Assembly: GCA_963722815.1 (NCBI GenBank)
Contig: CAVROM010000003.1
Span: forward strand, 558,001 to 622,000
From: DASQFQ01 sp963722815
GTDB taxonomy: Bacteria > Actinomycetota > Thermoleophilia > Solirubrobacterales > Solirubrobacteraceae
DNA length: 64,000 nt
Direction of reading: 5' to 3'
Below the pieces are notes generated by a model. It was not told the origin of the DNA. It was given only the letters and a program-made list of their open reading frames with translations, and did not search any database. Positions 44,507-52,185 of this stretch are shown in pieces (position 1 is the first letter of the stretch; each line of letters begins with the position of its first letter). The position numbers and the translations under genes were made by a program.

Positions 44507-45670
44507 CTGCGACCGGATCGGGTGCGTGCTGGAGGGCAGCAGCTGCGTGAAGAACTGCACCTCCATCCGCTCCTCGCGGTCGACCCAGAACGCCGTGCTG
44601 GCGGCGCCGCCCCAGCCGAACTCGCCGCGCGAGCTCGTGTAGCGCGCGGCGATCGGGTCCTCGACGACCGAGAAGCCGAGGCCGAAGCCGACGCCGTCGA
44701 ACGTCGTCTCGGAGAACAGCGGGCGGCCGAACGCCTCGAGGTCGGCGTGGCCGGGGAGCTGGTTGGCGGTCATCAGCCGCAGCGTGCGCGGGCCGAGCAG
44801 GCGCACGCCGTCGAGCTCGCCGCCGCCCAGCAGCATGCCCATGAAGCGCCCGTAGTCGCGCGCGGTCGAGACGAGCCCGCCGCCACCGGACAGGTAGGCG
44901 GGCGGGTGCTTGGCGGCCTCGGAGGCCGGACTGCGGGTGGCGAGGCCGGTCTCGGGATCGGGGACGTAGAGCGCGGCGAGGCGGCCGTGGTCGGCCTCGG
45001 GGGCGTGGAAGCCGGTCTCGGCCATCCCCAGCGGGCCGAGGACGCGAGCGGCGAGGAACTCGTCGAGCGGCTGGCCGGAGATGACCTCGATCACGCGCCC
45101 GAGGACGTCGGTCGAGTGCCCGTAGTTCCACTCCGTGCCGGGCTGGAAGAGCAGCGGCAGCTCCGCCCACGCGGCGCAGCAGCCGGCGAGGTCGAGGCCC
45201 GGCGGCGAGCCCCACTCGAACCCCGCGGCGCGGTACAGCTCGTCGACCGCGCCGTGGTGATGGAAGCCGTAGGTCAGCCCCGAGGTGTGGGTCAGCAGGT
45301 GCCACATCCGGATCGGCTCGGCGGCGGGCGCCGTGACGACCTTCGCCATCGCGCCGCCGGTGAACACGCGCGGCTCGGCGAACTCGGGCAGCCAGCGCGC
45401 GATCGGGTCCTTCAGCTCGAAGGCGCCCTCCTCCCACAGCAGCATCGCCGCCACCGAGGTGATCGGCTTGGTCATCGAGTAGATCCGCCACAGCGTGTCC
45501 CGCTCGACCGGCAGCCCGGCCTCGACGTCGCGCCGGCCGCCCGCCGCCTCGTAGGCGAGCTCGCCGTCGCGCGCGATCTGGACGAGGTAGCCGGGGAGCC
45601 GGCCGTCGTCGACGTAGCGGTCGAAGTGGGTGCGGATGCGCTCGAGCCGCGCGGTGTCGAGACCGCTCAC
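44471..45670 (-). CDS. Serine hydrolase, class C beta-lactamase/esterase family
   Basis: A 399-residue member of the beta-lactamase (PBP4*/EstB) superfamily. The nucleophile motif is SMTK (LWRIYSMTKPITSVAAMLL), the second motif is YGHS (WNYGHSTDVLGRVIE), and the third is FGWGGAAS in place of KTG. These changes are typical of family VIII esterases. No signal peptide is seen, so it is cytoplasmic. The upstream TetR gene overlaps its start (ATGA), suggesting co-regulation. Confidence 0.88.
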   Translation of the reverse strand: MSGLDTARLERIRTHFDRYVDDGRLPGYLVQIARDGELAYEAAGGRRDVEAGLPVERDTLWRIYSMTKPITSVAAMLLWEEGAFELKDPIARWLPEFAEPRVFTGGAMAKVVTAPAAEPIRMWHLLTHTSGLTYGFHHHGAVDELYRAAGFEWGSPPGLDLAGCCAAWAELPLLFQPGTEWNYGHSTDVLGRVIEVISGQPLDEFLAARVLGPLGMAETGFHAPEADHGRLAALYVPDPETGLATRSPASEAAKHPPAYLSGGGGLVSTARDYGRFMGMLLGGGELDGVRLLGPRTLRLMTANQLPGHADLEAFGRPLFSETTFDGVGFGLGFSVVEDPIAARYTSSRGEFGWGGAASTAFWVDREERMEVQFFTQLLPSSTHPIRSQLHQLVHQALID

Positions 45671-46236
45671 GGCGAGAGCTCCCGCATCAGCCAGCCCGCG
45701 AAGGTGATGATCCGCTCGACCGGGTAGCGCTCGGGATCGGTCAGCAGCAGGCGCGCGCCCTCGTCGGAGATCGCCGACAGGACGTGGGCGAACAGCTCGG
45801 GGTCGGGGGACTCGAGGCCCGGGCCGACCGCTTGGGCGAGCTGCTCGAGGATCGCGGCGCGACCCTGCGCGATCAGGTCGTGGAGGATCGGCGGGGCGCC
45901 CTCGGGCGGCATCAGCACGAGCCGCCAGGTGGCCGGGTCGGCGCGCACTGCCTCGAGGTAGGTGCGCAGGCTCGCGAGCAGCGCCTCGCGCGGGTCACCC
46001 GAGAGGTCGGCGGGGATGCTGAGCTGGCCGAGCGCGCGGGCGGTCTCGCGCGCGACGAGCGCCTCGAGCAGGCCCGGGAGGTCGTTGAAGTGGCCGTAGA
46101 CGATCGGGCGCGTGATGCCCGCCTCGCGCGCGACCGCCTCGATCGAGACCGCGTGGAAGCCGCGTTCGGCGACGATGGTCTTGGTGGCGTCAAGCAGCTG
46201 CTCGCGCCGCTCTCCGGCCTGCATGCGCGTCGCCAT
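45667..46236 (-). CDS. TetR family transcriptional regulator
   Basis: A 189-residue regulator from ATG 46236. HTH: REQLLDATKTIVAERGFHAVSIEAVAREAGITRPIVYGHF. The C-terminal part resembles the FadR/BetI-like group with ITFAGWLMRELS. It overlaps the serine hydrolase gene by 4 bases and is divergent from a Baeyer-Villiger-type monooxygenase. The operator TACAC-TG-GTGTA (46248-46259) lies between, on the monooxygenase promoter, so the regulator likely controls both directions. Confidence 0.92.
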   Translation of the reverse strand: MATRMQAGERREQLLDATKTIVAERGFHAVSIEAVAREAGITRPIVYGHFNDLPGLLEALVARETARALGQLSIPADLSGDPREALLASLRTYLEAVRADPATWRLVLMPPEGAPPILHDLIAQGRAAILEQLAQAVGPGLESPDPELFAHVLSAISDEGARLLLTDPERYPVERIITFAGWLMRELSP

Positions 46237-46246
46237 GGGCACTAGG

Positions 46247-46276
46247 TTACACTGGTGTAGGTTACGGGTATGTAAC
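46247..46276 (+). promoter_or_regulatory. Divergent promoter and TetR operator of the monooxygenase operon
   Basis: TTACAC (46247-46252) and TATGTA (46269-46274), 16 bases apart, precede the monooxygenase ATG at 46282 by 7 bases. TACAC-TG-GTGTA (46248-46259) overlaps the -35 box, and GTTAC-N6-GTAAC (46261-46276) covers the -10 box. Confidence 0.65.
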
Positions 46277-46281
46277 TGATC

Positions 46282-47793
46282 ATGAACAGCTTCGACGTCG
46301 GCACAGCGATCATCGGCAGCGGCTTCTCCGGCCTCGGCATGGCGATCCGCCTCAAGCAGGAGGGGATCGAGGACTTCACCGTGCTGGAGCGGGGTGACGA
46401 CGTCGGCGGCACGTGGCACTACAACACCTACCCAGGCTGCGCCTGTGATGTGCCTTCGCACCTGTATTCGTTCTCGTTCGCGCCCAACCCGGGGTGGAGC
46501 GAGACCTACTCGCGGCAGCCCGAGATCCGCGACTACCTGCACCGCGTCGCCGACGAGTACGGCGTGCGCGAGAAGGTGCGGCTGAACTGCGCCGTCGAGA
46601 GCGTCGAATGGCAGGACGGCGGCTGGACGATCGCCACCTCCGAGGGGCCGCTCCGCGCGCGTGTCGTGGTCGCCGGCATGGGCCCGCTGGCCGAGCCGAA
46701 GATCCCCGCCATCGAGGGCCTCGACGCGTTCGAGGGCGAGACGTTCCACTCCGCCCGCTGGAACCACGACTACGACCTCACCGGCAAGCGCGTCGCGGCC
46801 ATCGGCACCGGCGCCTCGGCGATCCAGTTCGTGCCCGAGATCCAGACGCAGGCCGCCCAGGTGCACGTCGTCCAGCGCACCGCGCCGTGGGTCATGCCCC
46901 ACCCGAGCCGCCCGATCCGCGGCTGGGAGAAGCGCCTCTACGACCGCGTGCCGGCGCTGCAGAAGCTCGTGCGCGGCGGTATCTACGCGGGGCGCGAGCT
47001 GCTCGTGCTCGGCTTCGTCAAGAACCCGCGGTTGATGAAGCTGCCCGAGCGGATCGCCCGCCGGCACATGCGCAGCCAGATCTCGGATCCGGAGCTGCTG
47101 GAGAAGGTCACGCCCGGCTACACCATCGGCTGCAAGCGCATCCTCCCGTCCAACCGCTGGTACCGCGCGCTCTCGCAGCCCAACGTCGAGCTGCTCACCG
47201 GCGGCGTCGAGAGGCTCACCCGCAACTCGGTGATCACCGGCGACGGCGAGGAGCGCGAGGTCGACGCGATCATCTTCGGCACCGGCTTCCAGATCACCGA
47301 CGCCGTCGGCAAGATGGTGCGCGGGCCGGGCGGAAAGACGCTCGACGACGTCTGGCAGGGCAGCCCGAAAGCACATCTCGGCACCGCGATGCCGGGCTTC
47401 CCGAACCTGTTCGTCCTGCTCGGGCCGAACACCGGCCTCGGCCACTCCTCGATGGTCTACATGATCGAGTCGCAGGTGGCCTACGTGCTCGACGCGCTGA
47501 AGTACATGGACGCGCACCGCGCCGAGACCGTCGAGGTCAGCGCCGAGGCGACGGCCCGCTACAACGCCGACCTCGACAAGAGGATGCAGGGCACCGTGTG
47601 GAACACCGGCTGCGCCAGCTGGTACCTCGACGCCACCGGGCGCAACGCGACGCTGTGGCCGGACTGGACGTTCGCCTTCCGCCGCCGGACCGCGCAGTTC
47701 GACCCGGCCGACTTCGACCTCGGCAAGAGCACGGCGCGAGAGCCGCGAGGCGAAGCCGGTGGCCGAACCCCCCGGGCGAGGACAGTGGCGTGA
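46282..47793 (+). CDS. Flavin-containing (Baeyer-Villiger-type) monooxygenase
   Basis: A 503-residue FAD/NADPH enzyme. First Rossmann motif IIGSGFSGLGMAIRL, second AIGTGASAIQFVPEI, and the Baeyer-Villiger signature FxGxxxHxxxW (FEGETFHSARW) are intact, with DDVGGTWHYNTYPGCACDVPSHLY near the flavin site. It inserts oxygen into a ketone or oxygenates S/N atoms; the substrate is unknown. An SDR dehydrogenase follows in a GTGA overlap and could form the ketone. With the upstream TetR and serine hydrolase this is a small catabolic or detoxification operon. Confidence 0.93.
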   Translation: MNSFDVGTAIIGSGFSGLGMAIRLKQEGIEDFTVLERGDDVGGTWHYNTYPGCACDVPSHLYSFSFAPNPGWSETYSRQPEIRDYLHRVADEYGVREKVRLNCAVESVEWQDGGWTIATSEGPLRARVVVAGMGPLAEPKIPAIEGLDAFEGETFHSARWNHDYDLTGKRVAAIGTGASAIQFVPEIQTQAAQVHVVQRTAPWVMPHPSRPIRGWEKRLYDRVPALQKLVRGGIYAGRELLVLGFVKNPRLMKLPERIARRHMRSQISDPELLEKVTPGYTIGCKRILPSNRWYRALSQPNVELLTGGVERLTRNSVITGDGEEREVDAIIFGTGFQITDAVGKMVRGPGGKTLDDVWQGSPKAHLGTAMPGFPNLFVLLGPNTGLGHSSMVYMIESQVAYVLDALKYMDAHRAETVEVSAEATARYNADLDKRMQGTVWNTGCASWYLDATGRNATLWPDWTFAFRRRTAQFDPADFDLGKSTAREPRGEAGGRTPRARTVA

Positions 47794-48581
47794 AGGTCCT
47801 CATGACCGGCGCCAACGGCGGCATCGGCACGGCCGCGATGACTGAGCTGCGCGCCCGCGGCGCGACCGTCCTCGGGCTCGACCTCGAGGCGCGCGGCGAC
47901 GACGTGCTCGCCTGCGACCTGCGCGACCCCGACGCGGTCACGCGTGCGGTGGGGGAGGCCGTCGAGCGGCTCGGCGGGCTCGACGTGCTGATCAACAACG
48001 CCGGCCTCGGCGTGCCGCAGAGCGCCGGCAAGGCGCCGGACGCCGACGCGCTGGCCGTGCTCGAGGTCAACCTGATCGCGCCCTGGCGCGTGACCGCCGC
48101 CGCGCTCCCGCACCTGCGCGCGTCGCACGGACGCGTGGTCAACGTCTCATCCGGGCTCGCCCACGTCGCGGTCCCGTTCGCGACCGCCTACTGCATGAGC
48201 AAGCGCGGGCTCGTCGCCTACTCCGACGCCCTGCGGCTCGAGCACGGCGACGAGATCACGGTCACCACCGTCTACCCCGGCTACAGCCGCACCGGCATCC
48301 ACGACTCGGCGCAGGCCAAGGGCGTGGGGCTCGAGGGCGCGGTGCCGGCCGAGCGCGTCGAGCAGGCGGCGAAGGCGCTCGCGCGCGCCGCGCTCGGGCG
48401 CCCCGTACGCGATCTCGCGACCACCCGCGCGGGCACGATCGAGTACTTCCTCGCGCGCCGCTCGCCGCGGCGGCTGCTCGACGCGCTCACCAACCGCGCC
48501 GTGCGCCGCTTGGTCAAGCGCGGCCGTTTCTCGGAGCAGGGCCTCGCGGGCGAGCTGTCCGCGCGCTTGTCGGCACGCTGA
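47790..48581 (+). CDS. Short-chain dehydrogenase/reductase (SDR)
   Basis: A 263-residue classical SDR from GTG 47790. Cofactor motif TGANGGIGTAAM (TGxxxGIG), NNAGLGVPQ, catalytic Ser in VVNVSSGLAHV and YCMSK (YxxxK) are present; LDLEAR after the second beta strand suggests NAD. It probably oxidises an alcohol whose ketone the partner monooxygenase uses, or the reverse. Confidence 0.93.
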   Translation: MKVLMTGANGGIGTAAMTELRARGATVLGLDLEARGDDVLACDLRDPDAVTRAVGEAVERLGGLDVLINNAGLGVPQSAGKAPDADALAVLEVNLIAPWRVTAAALPHLRASHGRVVNVSSGLAHVAVPFATAYCMSKRGLVAYSDALRLEHGDEITVTTVYPGYSRTGIHDSAQAKGVGLEGAVPAERVEQAAKALARAALGRPVRDLATTRAGTIEYFLARRSPRRLLDALTNRAVRRLVKRGRFSEQGLAGELSARLSAR

Positions 48582-48603
48582 GGCGGGCGTAGGCTCGCGT
48601 CCC

Positions 48604-49197
48604 ATGGCGCGGGATGGCTGGTCGGCGCTCTTCGCGACCGCGTTCAAGCAGTCGAAGAACCCGATGGCGCTGGTCGACGGCGACCGGCGTCACGTCGATG
48701 CCAACGCGCCGTACCTGCGGCTGCTCGGCCGCGGGCGCGACGAGGTCGTCGGCCGCCACCTGTGGGACTTCGTCGTCGGGGGCCCGCTCTTCACGCCCGC
48801 CCAGTGGCAGGCGGCGCTGGCCGCCCAGCGCTTCCACGGCCAGGCGGAGCTGGTGCGCGCCGACGGGAGCCGGGTCGGGGTGCAGTGGGCGGGCACCACC
48901 GAGGTCGCGACCGGTCAGCGGCTCGTCCTGTTCGTGGCGCTCAGCACGTCGCGCTGGGGCAGCAGCTTCCGGCGCACGGTCGAGACCGACCGCGAGCCCG
49001 GCGAGCTGTCGCCGCGCGAGCTCGAGATCGTGCGGATGATCGCGCGCGGCGAGTCGGGGCCGGAGATCGCCGCCGAGCTCCACATCGCCCACGACACCGT
49101 GCGGACGCACGTGCGCAACGCGATGGTGAAGGTGGGCGCCCGCTCACGCGCGCACCTGGTCGCAAAGGTGCTCGGCGAGGGCCAAGCGCTCGCCTAG
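48604..49197 (+). CDS. PAS-LuxR transcriptional regulator
   Basis: A 197-residue protein. N-terminal PAS domain (FKQSKNPMALVDGDRRHVDANAPYLRLLGRGRDEVVGRHLWD...) and C-terminal LuxR-type HTH (LSPRELEIVRMIARGESGPEIAAELHIAHDTVRTHVRNAMVKVGARSRAHLV). No receiver domain, so it probably senses a ligand through PAS. TAGGCT (48590-48595) lies 8 bases before the ATG, suggesting leaderless mRNA. No clear target operon is adjacent. Confidence 0.92.
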   Translation: MARDGWSALFATAFKQSKNPMALVDGDRRHVDANAPYLRLLGRGRDEVVGRHLWDFVVGGPLFTPAQWQAALAAQRFHGQAELVRADGSRVGVQWAGTTEVATGQRLVLFVALSTSRWGSSFRRTVETDREPGELSPRELEIVRMIARGESGPEIAAELHIAHDTVRTHVRNAMVKVGARSRAHLVAKVLGEGQALA

Positions 49198-49278
49198 ATC
49201 ACGCATCTGCGGTATCGACTCGGAGCGCCGGGGCGCCGAATATCTCCGAAGCCGGGTGGGGGAACCCGAGGAGGAACA

Positions 49279-49317
49279 GGCGCGCGCGAGCACCCATGGG
49301 GGACGCTCGCGCGCGCC
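49279..49317. terminator. Terminator hairpin between the LuxR gene and a small minus-strand gene
   Basis: Perfect 13-base arms ggcgcgcgcgagc (49279-49291) and gctcgcgcgcgcc (49305-49317) with a 13-base loop. It lies 6 bases after the stop of the small minus-strand reading frame. The stretch 49198-49278 upstream shows no gene. Confidence 0.65.
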
Positions 49318-49323
49318 GGGCCC

Positions 49324-49470
49324 TCAGCCGCGCGGGAACACCCGGCGGTCCGGGATCGCCCGCGGCCATCTCCGGGTGGTCTCGGCCTTGCTCGCGTCCT
49401 CGGCGGTCTTGGGGGTGCCGCGCGGGTAGCGGCGGTGGTTGGGCGGCGCGGTGGTCTTCGGTTTCTCCAT
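49324..49470 (-). CDS. Small basic protein, hypothetical
   Basis: A 48-residue frame from ATG 49470 to TGA 49324: MEKPKTTAPPNHRRYPRGTP, AEDASKAETTRRWPRAIPDR, VFPRG. It is rich in Arg, Pro and Lys and nearly all codons end in G or C, as in neighbouring genes. A terminator hairpin follows directly, which supports transcription. No similarity is recognised, and it could be a chance frame. Confidence 0.4.
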   Translation of the reverse strand: MEKPKTTAPPNHRRYPRGTPKTAEDASKAETTRRWPRAIPDRRVFPRG

Positions 49471-49504
49471 GAGCGCGCATGCAACCGCGCGCGCCCCGCA
49501 GTTC

Positions 49505-49969
49505 CTACCGGCCGCCGGGCCGAACTTCGGCCTCCGCGTGCGGACCGGCTGTACAGGCGGCGACGTAGTGCGGCACCAGGCCGCCCCACCCGCGCTCGTT
49601 GCGCTCGCGCTGGCCGAGGCGCTGCCACTCCGAGTGGACGATCGTGACCGCGGTGCCCTCGGCCGCCGGCGCGAAGCTGATCTCGACACGCGTGGCGTCC
49701 TCGCGGTCCTGGCGCAGGTGCCAGCGGTAGGCGAGCCGCCGCGGCGGATCCCACTCGAGCACCTCGCCCCAGTCGTGCTCCTCGCCGGCCGGCGTGCGCT
49801 CGAAGATGCGGCCGCCGGCGCGTGGCTCGAAGGTGACGGTGAGACGGGGGTCGGCGGAGACGGAGTGGCTCTTCGGCCACCACAGCGACGTGCGCTCCGC
49901 CCACACCGAGAACGCGTGCTCCGGCGGGCACGCCACGGTGAACGCGAGCTCGAGCGGCGGCTCAGTCAT
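49505..49969 (-). CDS. SRPBCC (AHSA1-like) domain protein, second module
   Basis: A 154-residue AHSA1-type protein: LAFTVACPPEHAFSVWAERTSLWWPKSHSVS, TVTFEPRAGGRIFERTPAGEEHDWGEVLEWDPPRRLAYRWHL and VTIVHSEWQRLG. It is encoded after an ArsR gene with an 8-base overlap. This repeats the ArsR-SRPBCC logic at 29.7 kb but in the opposite gene order, so the two modules were probably not copied as a block. Confidence 0.9.
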   Translation of the reverse strand: MTEPPLELAFTVACPPEHAFSVWAERTSLWWPKSHSVSADPRLTVTFEPRAGGRIFERTPAGEEHDWGEVLEWDPPRRLAYRWHLRQDREDATRVEISFAPAAEGTAVTIVHSEWQRLGQRERNERGWGGLVPHYVAACTAGPHAEAEVRPGGR

Positions 49970-50276
49970 CCCGCGTGTTCTCGGCGGCGATCGTGAAGCG
50001 CGCGGCAGCTTCGCCCCACACGCCCTCGAGGTAGGCGCGCACCGCCTCGACGCCCTCGTCGTGCAGCCGGTAGAGCCGGCGCGTCCCCTCCGCGCGGTCG
50101 ACCACCAGGCCGGCGTCCTTGAGCAGCCGCAGGTGCCGGGAGACCGCCGGGCGGCTGATCGGGAGCGCGTCGGCGAGCTCGCGCACCGACCGGTCGCCGG
50201 CCCGCAGCTGCTCGACGATCGCGCGCCGGTTCGGGTCGCCCAGCGCGTCGAACGGGTCGCCCCTACTCGGTAACAC
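49962..50276 (-). CDS. ArsR family transcriptional regulator, second module
   Basis: A 104-residue winged-helix protein from GTG 50276: FDALGDPNRRAIVEQLRAGDRSVRELADALPISRPAVSRHLRLLKDAGLV, then RAEGTRRLYRLHDEGVEAVRAYLEGVW. No metal motif. A weak dyad TAAC-N11-GTTA (50271-50289) overlaps the start and may be its operator. A leaderless start is likely. Confidence 0.9.
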   Translation of the reverse strand: MLPSRGDPFDALGDPNRRAIVEQLRAGDRSVRELADALPISRPAVSRHLRLLKDAGLVVDRAEGTRRLYRLHDEGVEAVRAYLEGVWGEAAARFTIAAENTRDD

Positions 50277-50291
50277 TTTGGCTACGTTAGC

Positions 50292-51068
50292 TCAGTCGTC
50301 CCAGCCGGCGTCGTCGAGCTCCGGCGGCCCGGCGTCGTCGGGCAGCGCGGCCGCCGCCTCGTCCATCCGCACGTGGTCCAGCTCGGCCACGCGGGCGAGC
50401 ACGTCGGCTACGACCGACAGCGCATCCGGCCCCGCGGTGAGCAGGAACGGGTGGAAGATCAGCGCCAGGTGGCCCTCGGTGTGGGCATCGAGCGCCGCCA
50501 GCACCCGCTCGCGCACCAGCGCCGGCTCCATCGGCGCCTCGGGGTCGCCGTTGCGCTCCCGCAGCGGCCCGAAGTGGGGGAGGTAGAAGTAGGCGTCGAT
50601 CAGCTCCCAGCGGAACGGCAGCACCGCGAGGCCGCCGAGCCGCCCCGCCCGCGAGCCGGCCGGCGAGCAGTAGCGGTAGCCGAGCCCGCTCAGCAGCTCG
50701 GGCGTCTCCGGGTTCAGCCGCCCGCCGGGAGGGCGGAAGCCGATCGGGCCGCCGAGCGCGTCGCGCGCCCGCTCGAGCCGCCCGCGCTCGTCGGAGACGC
50801 CGTGCCACGGCTCGTGCCGCCAGCCGTGGCAGGCGACCTCGTGCCCCGCCGCGCGCAGGCCCGCGACCGCATCCGGATAGAGCTCGCCGTTGAGCCCCTC
50901 GAGGAAGAACGTCGCCCGAAGGTCCTCGCGCGCGAGCAGGCCGAGCAGCTCCGGCAGGCACTCGCGGACGGTGAAGTGCTCGCCGAGCGGTTGGCCCTCG
51001 GGCCACGTCCCGCGCTCCAGCTCCGCGGCCTCGCCGAGGTTGTCGAACGTGACGGAGACCGTGGCCAC
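50292..51068 (-). CDS. Polysaccharide deacetylase family protein
   Basis: A 258-residue NodB-like deacetylase. Motif 1 TFDNLGEAAELER holds the Asp; motif 2 VACHGWRHEPWHG is H-x3-H; motif 3 FRPPGGRLN is present; the late motif HLALIFHPFLLT also fits. No signal peptide is seen, so it might act on a cytoplasmic amide or N-acetyl group rather than cell-wall peptidoglycan. It sits between ArsR and GGDEF genes without obvious operon ties. Confidence 0.87.
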   Translation of the reverse strand: MATVSVTFDNLGEAAELERGTWPEGQPLGEHFTVRECLPELLGLLAREDLRATFFLEGLNGELYPDAVAGLRAAGHEVACHGWRHEPWHGVSDERGRLERARDALGGPIGFRPPGGRLNPETPELLSGLGYRYCSPAGSRAGRLGGLAVLPFRWELIDAYFYLPHFGPLRERNGDPEAPMEPALVRERVLAALDAHTEGHLALIFHPFLLTAGPDALSVVADVLARVAELDHVRMDEAAAALPDDAGPPELDDAGWDD

Positions 51069-51090
51069 CGCCGTAGTGTCGCGCGGAAGG

Positions 51091-52149
51091 TCAGCCGCCG
51101 GCGTAGGCCATGACCACGTCGGCGGTGACGACGCGGTCGCGCCCGCCGCGCTTGGCGCGGTAGAGCGCGAGATCGGCGCTGTGGAGCATCCCGCGCACGG
51201 TCCGGCCCGCCGTATACGCGTCGGTGACGCCGAAGCTCACCGTGACGTCGCCCATCGTCTCGCCGAGCGTCGTGCGCAGCTTCTCGGCGAACGACGTCGC
51301 GCCCGCCAGCCCGGTGTCGGGCAGCACGACCGCGAACTCCTCGCCGCCGATGCGGCCGAACACGTCGGAGCGGCGCTTCGCCGCCGCGACCGAGTGGGCG
51401 AGCAGCCGCAGCGCGCTGTCGCCCGCGGCGTGGCCCTGCGTGTCGTTGATCCGCTTGAAGTGGTCGACGTCGAGGACGACGAGGGCGCACGGCGCGGAGA
51501 TCCGGTCGGTGCGCGCCAGCTCGGCCTCGAGCCGCTGCTCGAAGGCGCCGCGGTTGAGCGCGCCGGTCAGCGAGTCCTGGGTGGCGAGGTCGCGCAGCTG
51601 CGAGACGAGGCGATGCACGCCCTCGCGCAGCACGAGGACCACGGCGGTCACCACGCCGCAGACCAGGCCGACGGCCATGAACATCGCCAGCCGCAGCCCC
51701 GGATCGACCCACGCCGCCAGGGCGATCCCGCAGCACAGCAGCGCGAACGCGAAGTTCGCGGCGATCTCGGGGCGTGGGAGGAAGTAGCCCGCCAGCAGCA
51801 TCGGCAGCAGGAAGAAGATCGGCGTCAGCCCGACCGGCTCCGCGATCCCGGTGGCGACCGCGGTCGCGACCGTGCCGAGCGGGCAGATCATGTGCAGCAC
51901 GGCGTCGGGCGCGCTCCGCCACAGCGCCAGCACCGCCGCGACCACGGCGAACGCGCCCGCGCACAGCAGCAGCGACTGGTGGTCGGAGGGATCCGGGTCC
52001 GGCGCGGTCAGCACCGACGCCAGCGTCACGGCGCCGGCCCCGAACAGCAGCGCCCCGAACCGCCGCAGGCGCGCCCGCGCGCGCTGCCCGCCGTCGGGGG
52101 AGGTCCCGCTCAGGGGATCCGAGATGCCCGGGCTCATCAGGGCCTGCAT
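51091..52149 (-). CDS. Membrane diguanylate cyclase (GGDEF)
   Basis: A 352-residue protein. About six transmembrane helices cover residues 28-170 (LLFGAGAVTLASVL, LLLCAGAFAVVAAVLALW, TPIFFLLPMLLAGYF, LAMFMAVGLVCGVVTAVVLVL). The GGDEF domain follows: LATQDSLTGALNRGAFEQRLE, LVVLDVDHFKRINDTQGHAAGDSAL, RIGGEEFAVVLPDTG. Active site GGEEF and RxxD (RRSD) are intact. The signal sensed by the membrane part is unknown. Confidence 0.93.
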   Translation of the reverse strand: MQALMSPGISDPLSGTSPDGGQRARARLRRFGALLFGAGAVTLASVLTAPDPDPSDHQSLLLCAGAFAVVAAVLALWRSAPDAVLHMICPLGTVATAVATGIAEPVGLTPIFFLLPMLLAGYFLPRPEIAANFAFALLCCGIALAAWVDPGLRLAMFMAVGLVCGVVTAVVLVLREGVHRLVSQLRDLATQDSLTGALNRGAFEQRLEAELARTDRISAPCALVVLDVDHFKRINDTQGHAAGDSALRLLAHSVAAAKRRSDVFGRIGGEEFAVVLPDTGLAGATSFAEKLRTTLGETMGDVTVSFGVTDAYTAGRTVRGMLHSADLALYRAKRGGRDRVVTADVVMAYAGG

Positions 52150-52185
52150 CGGCGCACGCGGCGATCGGCTGTAGCGTGATGGGCC

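Noticed and set aside
49198..49278. Possible riboswitch (gccgggtgggggaacccgagg resembles part of the c-di-AMP ydaO consensus)
   Set aside because: The other conserved ydaO blocks (a GTGAATC-type segment and a CCGAACCCGTCAGC-type segment) are absent and no suitable gene follows.
49505..50276. Recent duplication of the SRPBCC-ArsR module at 29.7 kb
   Set aside because: Gene order is reversed and the proteins are only family-level similar, so no recent copy event is supported.
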